Of a DNA stretch of 62,569 nucleotides, positions 9,305-17,342 are shown in pieces. The notes below the pieces were generated by a model that was given only the letters and a program-made list of their open reading frames with translations, did no database searches and was not told where the DNA came from. Each line of letters begins with the position of its first letter. Within the stretch, counting starts at the first letter, position 1. Origin of the DNA: Clostridiaceae bacterium (GTDB taxonomy: Bacteria; Bacillota; Clostridia; Saccharofermentanales; Saccharofermentanaceae); the NCBI GenBank assembly GCA_012838315.1, contig DUPM01000157.1:1-62569 (forward strand). The letters run 5' to 3'. Made by a program: the position numbers and the translations under genes.

Positions 9305-11325
9305 TGCACCTCCTCGCCGTCTTCAAAAAACGAATGTGCATTTTCCACGGGAGAATCCAAATGGGAATCGTTAGAATAATTGGTCAACTCCGGATGGTTC
9401 GATTCAAGTTCGACATATGGATCAAGTTGATTAGGCTTGTTATTCTTGTTATCAGGGAAATAAATTATATTGACTACTGGGTGAAACAATAGTGCAAAGG
9501 AAACAATTAAAGAAACAATCAGTAGCGGCATTCGAATATTAACTTCAAAGAATAGGACTCCACTGAACAGCACAATTCCGCTCAAAATGCCGACATAAAA
9601 TGCCTTTTCGACGATAAGACGAGACATCGAACGCTTGTCCCTGCGAATAAGCAACTGGTAACCTTCGTGAAGACTGAAGTTATGAAGACCAACAGATATT
9701 GCCAAAAGGATAGTGACAGGAACCAATGTTTTCGCGGTCGGCAGCAGGGCAAATGAAAAATAGGCGACCACTTGAGTAAGCGAAGCTATAGCTATATTCG
9801 GTCCACCTCGGCCGGAAGAAGAAAAGATTATTTTGATAAAGCGCGGAACCACAAATGCAAAAAACGCATACAGCAGATAATAAAACGATAAGGCCGCTAA
9901 CGACAATCCGACTCGCTTGATATAGACGGGAACAAAACCAACCAAAAACGCAAACTGAATACCGAGCGAGACATAAGTGCTAAATAAAAATGATCCGGAA
10001 CGTCTGTTCGTCAAGGCATATAGGAAGCTGGTCAAGTGCAACTGATTCTCCGAAGATGCCGGGCAGTGTTGCACAATAACCATTGATAGCACGGAGACCA
10101 GCAACAGAGACGCTCCACTCAACAACAAAACCGAAGCCAATCCAAATCTTTCAAATATAACACCTGCAATGACGGCACCTACACCGGCACCATATAAACT
10201 AGATGAGAATTGAGATTTGAGTAACGATAAATTGTCATAATCTTGGTGACCGAGCCTTCCGGCATACACACGGTATTCTCGCTGAAAATATAATATCATG
10301 CCTTGAAAAAATGCGATGGGCAACACAAATACGATCAACGCAATGGGATGATTAAACAGTGCGACAACAAATAACATCACAAAGGAGATAATAATCGACA
10401 CTGCCATCGACAACCTCGACGTAAAGCGCTTAAATATGTAGACCCTAATGGAATGTAGGCCAAAAAAACCAATTGCATATAAGAGCAACGCAGAAGATAA
10501 GGCGAGCCATAATAATACCGGTTGTCCGGAAAACCGTGACGAACGAAGTATATAGTTTGAAATGACGAGCGGTATCATGATACAGGACATAGACGAAAAA
10601 AATGCAATCGATCGACAACCATCATGACCGAAGCGAATAATTTTCGGCAAGCGCTTATCATGCCTGCTGAATGCAAGTGATATTAACCGATAAGATTGAA
10701 AATATAGCAACGTTAGAGAAATAGAAATCGCGAATAAAGTGAATATGTAAGATAACGAAAAACCATTGACCGTTCCAGAATAGTCACTTTCAGGGATCAT
10801 GACTTCAAGAACTCCAGCAACAGCGCCCGAAGAAACAACAATCGGAGCAATTGCAACGCGATATACTACACCGTCCTCAGTGCGCATATCCAATCCGATT
10901 TTTTCCAGTTGATACGCTGCTAAATATTCCTTGCCATCGACATCAAGCGTCTCGGGTAACTCTTCGGTATTTATTGCCAACTGGTTATCCTCAGATGAAG
11001 AAAAAACGCGAAGAAATGAATTGTGAGAGTACATATAAATATTCATCTCATAATATTTATCTTCAGCATAAGGGTAGTCCGGAAGTACTTGAGGCATGCC
11101 ATGAGTAATCGGCACTCCAGAAAGCGCGACGGCTGAGGATGCCGAAACTTCTAATAATGCATTGGAGCGCTCTTCCTTGAGCGCAGAAATATATGCATCG
11201 TTCACAACTGAAGACATAACAATGAGCGTAATAAGGCTGACAACAAAACAATACGCCAACTGTATTGACAACGACTTAACGCCGCGTGGCGGTTTCTGGA
11301 GGCTGGAGAGAATAATGTTATTCAA
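9301..11325 (-). CDS. MFS-type membrane protein with extracytoplasmic sensor-like domain
   Basis: The 674-residue protein begins with one membrane helix (about 18-40), then an extracellular region of about 150 residues bounded by a second helix near 205, the layout of a single Cache-type sensor. About twelve further membrane helices follow in a major-facilitator pattern, including FGLASVLLLSGASLLLVSVL, and a polar C-terminal tail of about 45 residues. A transport substrate cannot be named. The start is TTG 11325 because AAGGGAGG lies 8 bases upstream, and an earlier TTG at 11358 has no such site. The gene overlaps the preceding one by 8 bases and the following one by 4. Confidence 0.7.
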   Translation of the reverse strand: MNNIILSSLQKPPRGVKSLSIQLAYCFVVSLITLIVMSSVVNDAYISALKEERSNALLEVSASSAVALSGVPITHGMPQVLPDYPYAEDKYYEMNIYMYSHNSFLRVFSSSEDNQLAINTEELPETLDVDGKEYLAAYQLEKIGLDMRTEDGVVYRVAIAPIVVSSGAVAGVLEVMIPESDYSGTVNGFSLSYIFTLFAISISLTLLYFQSYRLISLAFSRHDKRLPKIIRFGHDGCRSIAFFSSMSCIMIPLVISNYILRSSRFSGQPVLLWLALSSALLLYAIGFFGLHSIRVYIFKRFTSRLSMAVSIIISFVMLFVVALFNHPIALIVFVLPIAFFQGMILYFQREYRVYAGRLGHQDYDNLSLLKSQFSSSLYGAGVGAVIAGVIFERFGLASVLLLSGASLLLVSVLSMVIVQHCPASSENQLHLTSFLYALTNRRSGSFLFSTYVSLGIQFAFLVGFVPVYIKRVGLSLAALSFYYLLYAFFAFVVPRFIKIIFSSSGRGGPNIAIASLTQVVAYFSFALLPTAKTLVPVTILLAISVGLHNFSLHEGYQLLIRRDKRSMSRLIVEKAFYVGILSGIVLFSGVLFFEVNIRMPLLIVSLIVSFALLFHPVVNIIYFPDNKNNKPNQLDPYVELESNHPELTNYSNDSHLDSPVENAHSFFEDGEEVQ

Positions 11326-12007
11326 TACTTGAACCTCCCTTACGATTATTTGTAGCAATTTTGAAGATGACAGGAATGATGTACTGCAACGAAAATAGAA
11401 CCAGGGAAATTAGTATGACGACCAGTACTGTCTTTAATAAGTTCTGCTCAATATTACGTCCATATTGATCGAGCTCAGAAAATTCGCCGTTAAGTTCAAA
11501 CAGGCCTCTCATATTCCCTTGAGAGTCAAAAATCGGTACGAATACACTGCTGGTGTTCTCCTCTTGAAATAGGGATATCGAATAATCCTTTGTGAACCAA
11601 TCTGATACCTGCTTTTTTCTGGCCATCATGCGGTCTGGATTCGTCTCGTACATGACAATCAGTTCTCCGGTAGAGTACGCATACAAACCATAGTCTAAAG
11701 AAGAAAAGGATTCTCGATCTGATTTTTGAATCATCAGTCCGAGAACTGAAGCATATTTTTGTGAAGCCGTGACAGGATCCAAGGCGATCTCATCACCACT
11801 GATAGATAGAGAAACATTCGTCGCAATCGTCTTGAGTTTATATTCATGAATGGCGCGGTATTCCTTTTCAAAACCGAGACGCATGTGATTCACAGCAAAA
11901 GAAACCGCCAGCAGCAATAGAATACAAGCGATCGCTGCCAATACAACGATACGAACAACAAGACCGACATTATTCACTGCCTTATCTGAATGGGTAATAT
12001 GACTCAT
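11318..12007 (-). CDS. Membrane protein with an extracellular Cache-like domain
   Basis: This 229-residue protein has TM1 (about 16-38), an extracellular domain (about 40-185) and TM2 (about 188-210) followed by a short basic tail. The extracellular part has the alternating pattern of a single Cache sensor (YGLYAYSTGELIVMYETNP, then SVFVPIFDSQGNMRGLFELNG). No kinase, HAMP or cyclase output domain is attached. Since its topology mirrors the N-terminus of the coupled MFS fusion, the two may pair. The start is probably ATG 12007; a TTG at 12025 is possible and neither has a strong ribosome binding site. It is the first gene of a three-gene operon. Confidence 0.68.
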   Translation of the reverse strand: MSHITHSDKAVNNVGLVVRIVVLAAIACILLLLAVSFAVNHMRLGFEKEYRAIHEYKLKTIATNVSLSISGDEIALDPVTASQKYASVLGLMIQKSDRESFSSLDYGLYAYSTGELIVMYETNPDRMMARKKQVSDWFTKDYSISLFQEENTSSVFVPIFDSQGNMRGLFELNGEFSELDQYGRNIEQNLLKTVLVVILISLVLFSLQYIIPVIFKIATNNRKGGSSIE

Positions 12008-12042
12008 ATTTTTACAATCTCTCAAATCTCAAAGATGATAGA

Positions 12043-12072
12043 ATTATAACGCTAATCTGTCATAACATACAA
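12043..12072 (-). promoter_or_regulatory. Promoter of the three-gene membrane operon
   Basis: TTGTAT (12067-12072) and TATAAT (12043-12048) are 18 bases apart on the minus strand. The predicted start of transcription lies about 30 bases before the ATG at 12007. Confidence 0.55.
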
Positions 12073-12111
12073 CTACGCAAGCCCTTTTGTTCTTAAAGGA
12101 GACCGATCAGG

Positions 12112-14619
12112 CTATTCGCCTTCTTCCTCATCATCACTTAAAAATATGGATGAGTATTGAATTCTTTCGTAATCGCTCAGTACTGCAAGTGTTTCCTCGT
12201 CAAGATCTTGGCGATTAAAATAGGGTTTTCCGTCGTGATCATAAATGACCAGAGCAGACATCCCTGCAATTTTGGTGCTTAACACACGTAAACATGCCCT
12301 TTGCGCCGGAGACTGAATGCCGGAAAGATTGAGAACTTGTTGCCCTAAGAAATTCGGACTGGTCGGACCCATTTCGCCTATCGGTATTGGGTAATTTGCC
12401 CAGATAAAATAAGGTGTTTCATAAAGAGATAAGGAGTCCTCTATTGAGACATCTTTGATATCCATACCCAGCAAGTCATCATAAAAACCGTGATCCATTG
12501 TTGCCCAATGATCACCGAAAAACACAATGATAGTCGGCTCGTCTACCGTTCTGAAATATTCAACTAGATATCTCAATGCATCATCAGACTCGCGAATCAG
12601 CGATAGGTAATTCTCTGCATATGGATAATCACTTTCCGGAAAACTCTCTATCTGGATGTCATACAATTGATTATCATATCTTTCAGAGTAATCGGCGTGA
12701 TTTTGCACTGTGACGCAAAACCCAAAAAACGGTTGACCATCCTCGGTCGCTTCATATTCTTCAATAATCCTTTCGAACGCAGAATGGTCACTGATAAATC
12801 GACGAACAATTTGAGGCTCGACGAAATCATCTTGAGAAATGAACTCTTCAAAACCAAGTGAAGGATATGCTTGATCTCTATCCCACCACTCAGGATCAAA
12901 GGGATGTATCGCGACAGTTCGATAACCATTTTCTTTATAAAGCGAAGGCAAGGAACTGAATCTTTCATTGAGATAGAACGTGTAGACGGATGAACCAGGC
13001 AATAACGAAGACACCGAAAATCCTGTCAGAAATTCGAACTCGGTATTACATGTTCCTCCCCCGAAAATAGATACCTGCAAATTGCCATTCATTGTCTCAT
13101 CGAGAATAGAATCGTAATATGGCATTACATCCATAGTGGTTTCAATATCACGTATTGACCTGAAGTCCGTGTAGGATTCGCTCATAATGCAGATGACATT
13201 GGGTTGAGTATCCTGAGATACAACTTTCTTGTCGAGCCCCATCTCCAAAACTAATTTCTCATATTTTTCGGTAATGTCCTCCGCAAGTTCCGGAGAATTA
13301 GACTCTTGTCCCTTGGGTCGCATATTGTTTAGTTGTAAAAAGAATGAAAGCATCGTTCCGTTCTCTTGATAACTTTCAAGTGGTGGGTATAAAGGATATG
13401 AAATGTCGAATTTCGTATGCAAGCCCCGATTAAGAATGAACCCGAATGACAACAACAATGCAAATGTTATTGCAATGACGAGTGAGGCTATACGAATACG
13501 AATTTTACGCATAGGTTTCATATAGACTAAACGAATAAGAATAAGAATCAACGGTATCATGAAAAATGAAGCTACATATTCTTTTGTCACATAGAAATCA
13601 TATCCGGAAGATATCTTAGCGGCAATGCCAGCAGAAAAGATATCCCACGGCACAAAAGGATCTCCTCGCATAATTATTTTAGAATGATTGACATATGCCA
13701 CCACAAGTGACATAAGTCCCACAACAATTATCGCAATTGTTCCACGACCGATTATGGAATAAATAAGTAGATATAAGACAAAAAGAATGACAAAACCACC
13801 AAACAAAATCAGATAGGTTCTTGGCTCAAACGGTAATAGTGTCTGAAGTGCGTGATTCCTCGATGCGTTGAGTAATTCGACTTGCAACAAAACAAAAAAC
13901 AAAAGTATGGTCGATCGATATATTTCTGCGAAAACGCGCTTAGATCTCAATCTGTCGAAGAATAAGATGCCGACAAATGCGAGATAAATAATAATGTGGA
14001 TAATCGCAACCGGAATTGAAAAAACATCATAAGCGTACTTTGCATTTGGAACCCATGCGTGACCACCGGGTATGTCGAGCATGATGTCATCACTATTTCT
14101 GGTAAAAATATTGACTTGATGCATTCTAAAAACCATATTCGAGTTTGGCGAAAGTTTTGTCACCTCAAGAAGAACTCTGTATCTCTCGCCTTTTTGAAGT
14201 TTAACATCACCCAGATCGACTGAAATATAGGGACGCGTCGGGTGGTATAAATAAAACTCTTTATTTGCGATAACCTCATTGTTTTCATCGATTATGTGTA
14301 ATCGACCCATGTCATCTTGCGATAAAATCGAAACATTAATGTCTTTGTAAAAACGTATAGAACTCAAACGTGTTTTCGGAGCCGTGAAATAATAGTCTAT
14401 GGTCTCCCCTTGGCTGACATGAATTGCGGATGAAAATGTCTTTTCGTAGTTGGAGTAAACATATTCTCGATTGAAGTGCTTAATAAGTATTCCACATACA
14501 ATAATTAAAAATACAAGCGCTACAACTTGATAGATTTTCTTGTGAATCAAGAAGTCATCGATTTTTCTTATTCTATCAGTTACTTTTTTCAACAAAGACA
14601 TACCATTATTGCTAGCCAT
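12112..14619 (-). CDS. LTA synthase / phosphoglycerol transferase family membrane sulfatase
   Basis: Likely transfers glycerol-phosphate or a similar group to a lipid-anchored or cell-surface polymer. The 835 residues start with a cytoplasmic segment and one helix (about 30-48), an extracellular beta-rich region (about 50-200), a block of about seven helices (200-410) and an extracellular alkaline-phosphatase-fold domain from about 460. That domain carries NVICIMSESYTDF, the expected catalytic threonine near 521 in GGGTCNTEFEFLTG, and metal ligands in FFGDHWATMDHGF. The extra N-terminal beta region is not part of the five-helix LtaS of Staphylococcus. The ATG at 14619 follows GGTGG, and a TATAAT lies at 14648-14653. 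Confidence 0.88.
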   Translation of the reverse strand: MASNNGMSLLKKVTDRIRKIDDFLIHKKIYQVVALVFLIIVCGILIKHFNREYVYSNYEKTFSSAIHVSQGETIDYYFTAPKTRLSSIRFYKDINVSILSQDDMGRLHIIDENNEVIANKEFYLYHPTRPYISVDLGDVKLQKGERYRVLLEVTKLSPNSNMVFRMHQVNIFTRNSDDIMLDIPGGHAWVPNAKYAYDVFSIPVAIIHIIIYLAFVGILFFDRLRSKRVFAEIYRSTILLFFVLLQVELLNASRNHALQTLLPFEPRTYLILFGGFVILFVLYLLIYSIIGRGTIAIIVVGLMSLVVAYVNHSKIIMRGDPFVPWDIFSAGIAAKISSGYDFYVTKEYVASFFMIPLILILIRLVYMKPMRKIRIRIASLVIAITFALLLSFGFILNRGLHTKFDISYPLYPPLESYQENGTMLSFFLQLNNMRPKGQESNSPELAEDITEKYEKLVLEMGLDKKVVSQDTQPNVICIMSESYTDFRSIRDIETTMDVMPYYDSILDETMNGNLQVSIFGGGTCNTEFEFLTGFSVSSLLPGSSVYTFYLNERFSSLPSLYKENGYRTVAIHPFDPEWWDRDQAYPSLGFEEFISQDDFVEPQIVRRFISDHSAFERIIEEYEATEDGQPFFGFCVTVQNHADYSERYDNQLYDIQIESFPESDYPYAENYLSLIRESDDALRYLVEYFRTVDEPTIIVFFGDHWATMDHGFYDDLLGMDIKDVSIEDSLSLYETPYFIWANYPIPIGEMGPTSPNFLGQQVLNLSGIQSPAQRACLRVLSTKIAGMSALVIYDHDGKPYFNRQDLDEETLAVLSDYERIQYSSIFLSDDEEEGE

Positions 14620-14680
14620 AAAACCACCATGTGATATAAATAGAAGAATTATACATTAAACTCCAATCAACCGCACTCTG

Positions 14681-15841
14681 TTAATCCTTGCATGCACTGA
14701 AAAAATGCCGATCATAATGAATACTTAAATGAAATGTTTTAGAAAAACGATTCTCAAGACTTTTCTTCAATAATGTGCACAACTCATCCTCGGACATATC
14801 GGACGAAGAGTCTGCCTCATAATCAAATTCTACATGTACGTCATCTCCACTCTCCTGCAATCGAAAATCGTGAGTCGAGAGGCTTAGCTTCCTAGATTTG
14901 AACTCGTCTTGCACAAACTGATAAACCGAGTCAGTGAAAGAATCACCAATGACTACCGGATCAATATGAAGGGTAATTGGTATATTGAGTTCGGATAGCA
15001 CATGTTTTTCAAGTTGGTCCGTAGCCTGATGTGCCGATAATAAAGACATCTCTGACTCAAATTCAATATGTGCTGAAGCTAATTGTCGGTACGGACCGTA
15101 ATCATGAACGATGATATCATGGACGCCTAACACATTAGGATCGCTCATGAGAATCTCACGTATGCTATCAATTGTATTGATATCTGATGGACTGCCAATT
15201 ATTGGAGTGATGGCGTCTTTCGCAACGGAAAATCCAGCATATATGACACCGACAGAAACAAGAACACCGATATAGCCGTCGATTTCAAGCTGAAAAAACC
15301 GCAATAAGAGCAAGGACAGCATCGCCACGAAAGTGATAAAGGAATCTGAAAGACTATCAAACGCTGCGGCACGAATTGAGCTGGAATGGGTCAATTTCGC
15401 TTTGTGACGATAATATAAAAACAGCAATATTTTAACAAGAATTGAAACAAATAACAAAAACACAATCGGCCACGAAAACGTCATCACTTGCGGAGTGATT
15501 ATTCTTTCAACCGAATTTTTAAAGAATTCAACGCCAATGACCATTATGATACAAGAAATTAGTAGAGTAATTACATACTCTATTCGACCATGACCAAAGG
15601 GATGATTCTTGTCTGCCGGTTTACCTGAAAGATGAAACCCAAAAAGGTTAAGGACTCCGGATGCTGAATCTGAAAGACTATTCACTGAATCTGTTATTAC
15701 CGAAATACTACCGGAAAGCAAACCGGCCACAATCTTGACAAAAAACAAAAATAGATTAACCAGTATTCCCAGAATACAAGTTCTAATGGCACGCTTATTT
15801 CTTTCCGAGGCCGCCGATTGTATTGTATGAATTCTTGTCAT
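14681..15841 (-). CDS. Cation diffusion facilitator (CDF) metal transporter
   Basis: Exports divalent cations such as Zn, Mn or Fe in exchange for protons. The 386 residues have six membrane helices (about 25-215) with the metal-site motif ITDSVNSLSDSAS in helix II, the loop motif NHPFGHGRIEY and the second site FDSLSDSFITFVA in helix V. The cytoplasmic C-terminal region is about 90 residues longer than a minimal CDF and seems to hold a second ferredoxin-like repeat (from about 290). The substrate cannot be assigned from sequence. The ATG at 15841 follows GGAG. Confidence 0.93.
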   Translation of the reverse strand: MTRIHTIQSAASERNKRAIRTCILGILVNLFLFFVKIVAGLLSGSISVITDSVNSLSDSASGVLNLFGFHLSGKPADKNHPFGHGRIEYVITLLISCIIMVIGVEFFKNSVERIITPQVMTFSWPIVFLLFVSILVKILLFLYYRHKAKLTHSSSIRAAAFDSLSDSFITFVAMLSLLLLRFFQLEIDGYIGVLVSVGVIYAGFSVAKDAITPIIGSPSDINTIDSIREILMSDPNVLGVHDIIVHDYGPYRQLASAHIEFESEMSLLSAHQATDQLEKHVLSELNIPITLHIDPVVIGDSFTDSVYQFVQDEFKSRKLSLSTHDFRLQESGDDVHVEFDYEADSSSDMSEDELCTLLKKSLENRFSKTFHLSIHYDRHFFSACKD

Positions 15842-15955
15842 ATACTCCTACTCTTTACCGTATTCGAAAATAATATCTTTTCTTCTCACAAAATAGATTA
15901 TGTTAATTCAAGACATTATACCAACAACTCGATTTGTTTGTCATATTCCTTGATA

Positions 15956-15982
15956 TAAAAAGGGCGCGGAATTCGCGCCCTT
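15956..15982 (-). terminator. Terminator of the acidic lipoprotein gene
   Basis: A GC-rich palindrome (AAGGGCGCG with its complement around a central AATTC) is followed on the minus strand by TTTTTAT. It lies just after the stop at 16003. Confidence 0.88.
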
Positions 15983-16002
15983 AATGATAGCTCGGCACAC
16001 AA

Positions 16003-16707
16003 TTAATCTACAGAATTTTCCATCTCCATCTCAGAATAGTCATAGTAAGAAAATATAGCAGTGCCATCTGTATACCACGAGAAACCAACAAACGTGTTTT
16101 CATCATACGAAGCACCGAAATATATACCGCTAGAGTCTTCGGACGAATATGCATTCATCGTGAATCCCGAATCTTTAATTGTGTCAATGTAATCTTCGGC
16201 TTCGCTTTTCTTAACTCCCTCGAGATTAACGACTGCCGCACCCTCCATTGAATACGAGTAGACAATAATGCCGGGCGGTTCGGGAAGATTGGCAAATTGT
16301 TCCTTAGGATATGGTAAAGCAGGCTCACCGGATAAAGTAATAGCGGTTTGATTGTCATCATCATCGTCATCAATTTGCTCGGTAGGTCTAGGAGCTAATT
16401 CGCCGTCATCATCCTCGTCTTCATCTTCATCTTCATCTTCGCCGTCATCTTCGTCTTCATCCTCATCTTCGTCTTCATCCTCATCTTCGTCGTCTATTTG
16501 CTCTGTCGGTCTCGGAAAGAATCCACCGTCATCTTCCTCATCATCGTCTTTATCATCTTCTTCGTCGTCCTCGTCATCAGCGCGATCACTTTTTCTCTCA
16601 TCGCGATCATCGTCGTCATCATCATCAGAACCAAAACAACCGGTAGCAGAAAAAAACATGGCCAGAGCAATGAATAAAATGAGTAGTAACTTAAGCCTCT
16701 TTTTCAT
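16003..16707 (-). CDS. Acidic-repeat lipoprotein of unknown function
   Basis: The 234-residue protein opens with a lipoprotein signal peptide ending FSATGC (lipid-modified Cys at about 24). About 90 residues of almost pure Asp/Glu follow, containing two copies of a PRPTEQIDD unit, then a small folded domain (about 140-225) with alternating hydrophobic strands and several Tyr. The C-terminal domain has no recognised family. The long negative tract could bind Ca or Mg or space the domain from the membrane, but that is inference. The encoding DNA is a GAx/GAy triplet repeat prone to slippage. The ATG at 16707 follows AGGAGG. Confidence 0.8.
   Translation of the reverse strand: MKKRLKLLLILFIALAMFFSATGCFGSDDDDDDDRDERKSDRADDEDDEEDDKDDDEEDDGGFFPRPTEQIDDEDEDEDEDEDEDEDDGEDEDEDEDEDDDGELAPRPTEQIDDDDDDNQTAITLSGEPALPYPKEQFANLPEPPGIIVYSYSMEGAAVVNLEGVKKSEAEDYIDTIKDSGFTMNAYSSEDSSGIYFGASYDENTFVGFSWYTDGTAIFSYYDYSEMEMENSVD
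16398..16500. repeat. Trinucleotide microsatellite coding for poly-Asp/Glu
   Basis: The plus strand reads as repeated tcatct/tcgtct triplets, encoding alternating Glu and Asp on the minus strand within the acidic lipoprotein. The repeat is imperfect but long enough for replication slippage in steps of three bases. Confidence 0.75.
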
Positions 16708-16887
16708 ACAAAACCTCCTGTTCTCGATGAATCAATCATTGATCAAAAAGTTGAAAGCCACATTGACGATGAATTACACATCCATCTCAATATCATATTA
16801 GTATCTTGGAAGCAACTTTACAAGAAAATTTATGATTTGATTTAATTATTTGGGTGTGTTGACTTTCTAGGCGCGAAACGGGCAAAA

Positions 16888-16925
16888 AACATCGCAGAAT
16901 GATAAATTTATCATTCTGCGATGTT
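16888..16925 (-). terminator. tRNA operon terminator: perfect 38-bp palindrome
   Basis: Two 19-base arms meet without a loop (centre between 16906 and 16907) and pair perfectly. On the minus strand a T-run follows directly. It lies 5 bases after the tRNA-fMet CCA end. Confidence 0.88.
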
Positions 16926-16930
16926 AACTG

Positions 16931-17007
16931 TGGTTGCGGAGGCGGGACTCGAACCACGCGACCTTCGGGTTATGAGCCCGACAAGCTACCAACTGCTCCA
17001 CTCCGCG
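16931..17007 (-). tRNA. tRNA-fMet (initiator, CAT anticodon)
   Basis: A 77-base tRNA including an encoded CCA. Three initiator hallmarks are visible: a C1-A72 mismatch at the top of the acceptor stem, three consecutive G-C pairs (GGG/CCC) at the base of the anticodon stem, and anticodon CAT. The T-arm reads GCGTGG-TTCGAGT-CCCGC, with one base more on the 5' side than a 5-bp stem allows; pairing works best if the T is bulged. It is the second gene of a two-tRNA unit. Confidence 0.95.
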
Positions 17008-17032
17008 ATATTGTGCACCAACGTAAGTTGCG

Positions 17033-17119
17033 TGGTGCTCGTGACCGGACTTGAACCGGTACGGGAACTACCCCGACGGATTTTAAGTCCGTTGCGTCTG
17101 CCGATTCCGCCACACGAGC
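17033..17119 (-). tRNA. tRNA-Leu (TAA anticodon)
   Basis: An 87-base class II tRNA with a long variable arm, anticodon TAA reading UUA/UUG, and an encoded CCA end. It lies 25 bases upstream of tRNA-fMet and is transcribed first, from the promoter at 17143-17171. Confidence 0.97.
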
Positions 17120-17142
17120 TCGCTCCGGTTATGTGCCTTGCA

Positions 17143-17171
17143 ATTGTAGCACTGAAGACTAATGATGTCAA
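17143..17171 (-). promoter_or_regulatory. Promoter of the tRNA-Leu/tRNA-fMet unit
   Basis: On the minus strand a perfect TTGACA (17166-17171) and TACAAT (17143-17148) are 17 bases apart, 24 bases before the tRNA-Leu 5' end. Confidence 0.9.
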
Positions 17172-17342
17172 ACGTGATTTTTGGGATTTTATATCTATTT
17201 ATTTTCATAAATTCTTTACCTATTCGTTTGCTAATCATACATATCCGGTAAACATATAAGAGACAAATTTCTGTTTGGTATATAACTTGTTTTATGGTAT
17301 TGTATTTTCATACGAAATTCCGTCATTTTCGGAGGTGTGTTC

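Noticed and set aside
16352-16801. A plus-strand open frame of about 149 codons rich in Ser opposite the acidic lipoprotein
   Set aside because: It is the antisense image of the Asp/Glu triplet repeat, giving poly-Ser, with no ribosome binding site; the minus-strand gene has a signal peptide and terminator.
16921-17259. A plus-strand open frame across the two tRNA genes
   Set aside because: It runs through two tRNA genes on the other strand and codes for nothing recognisable.
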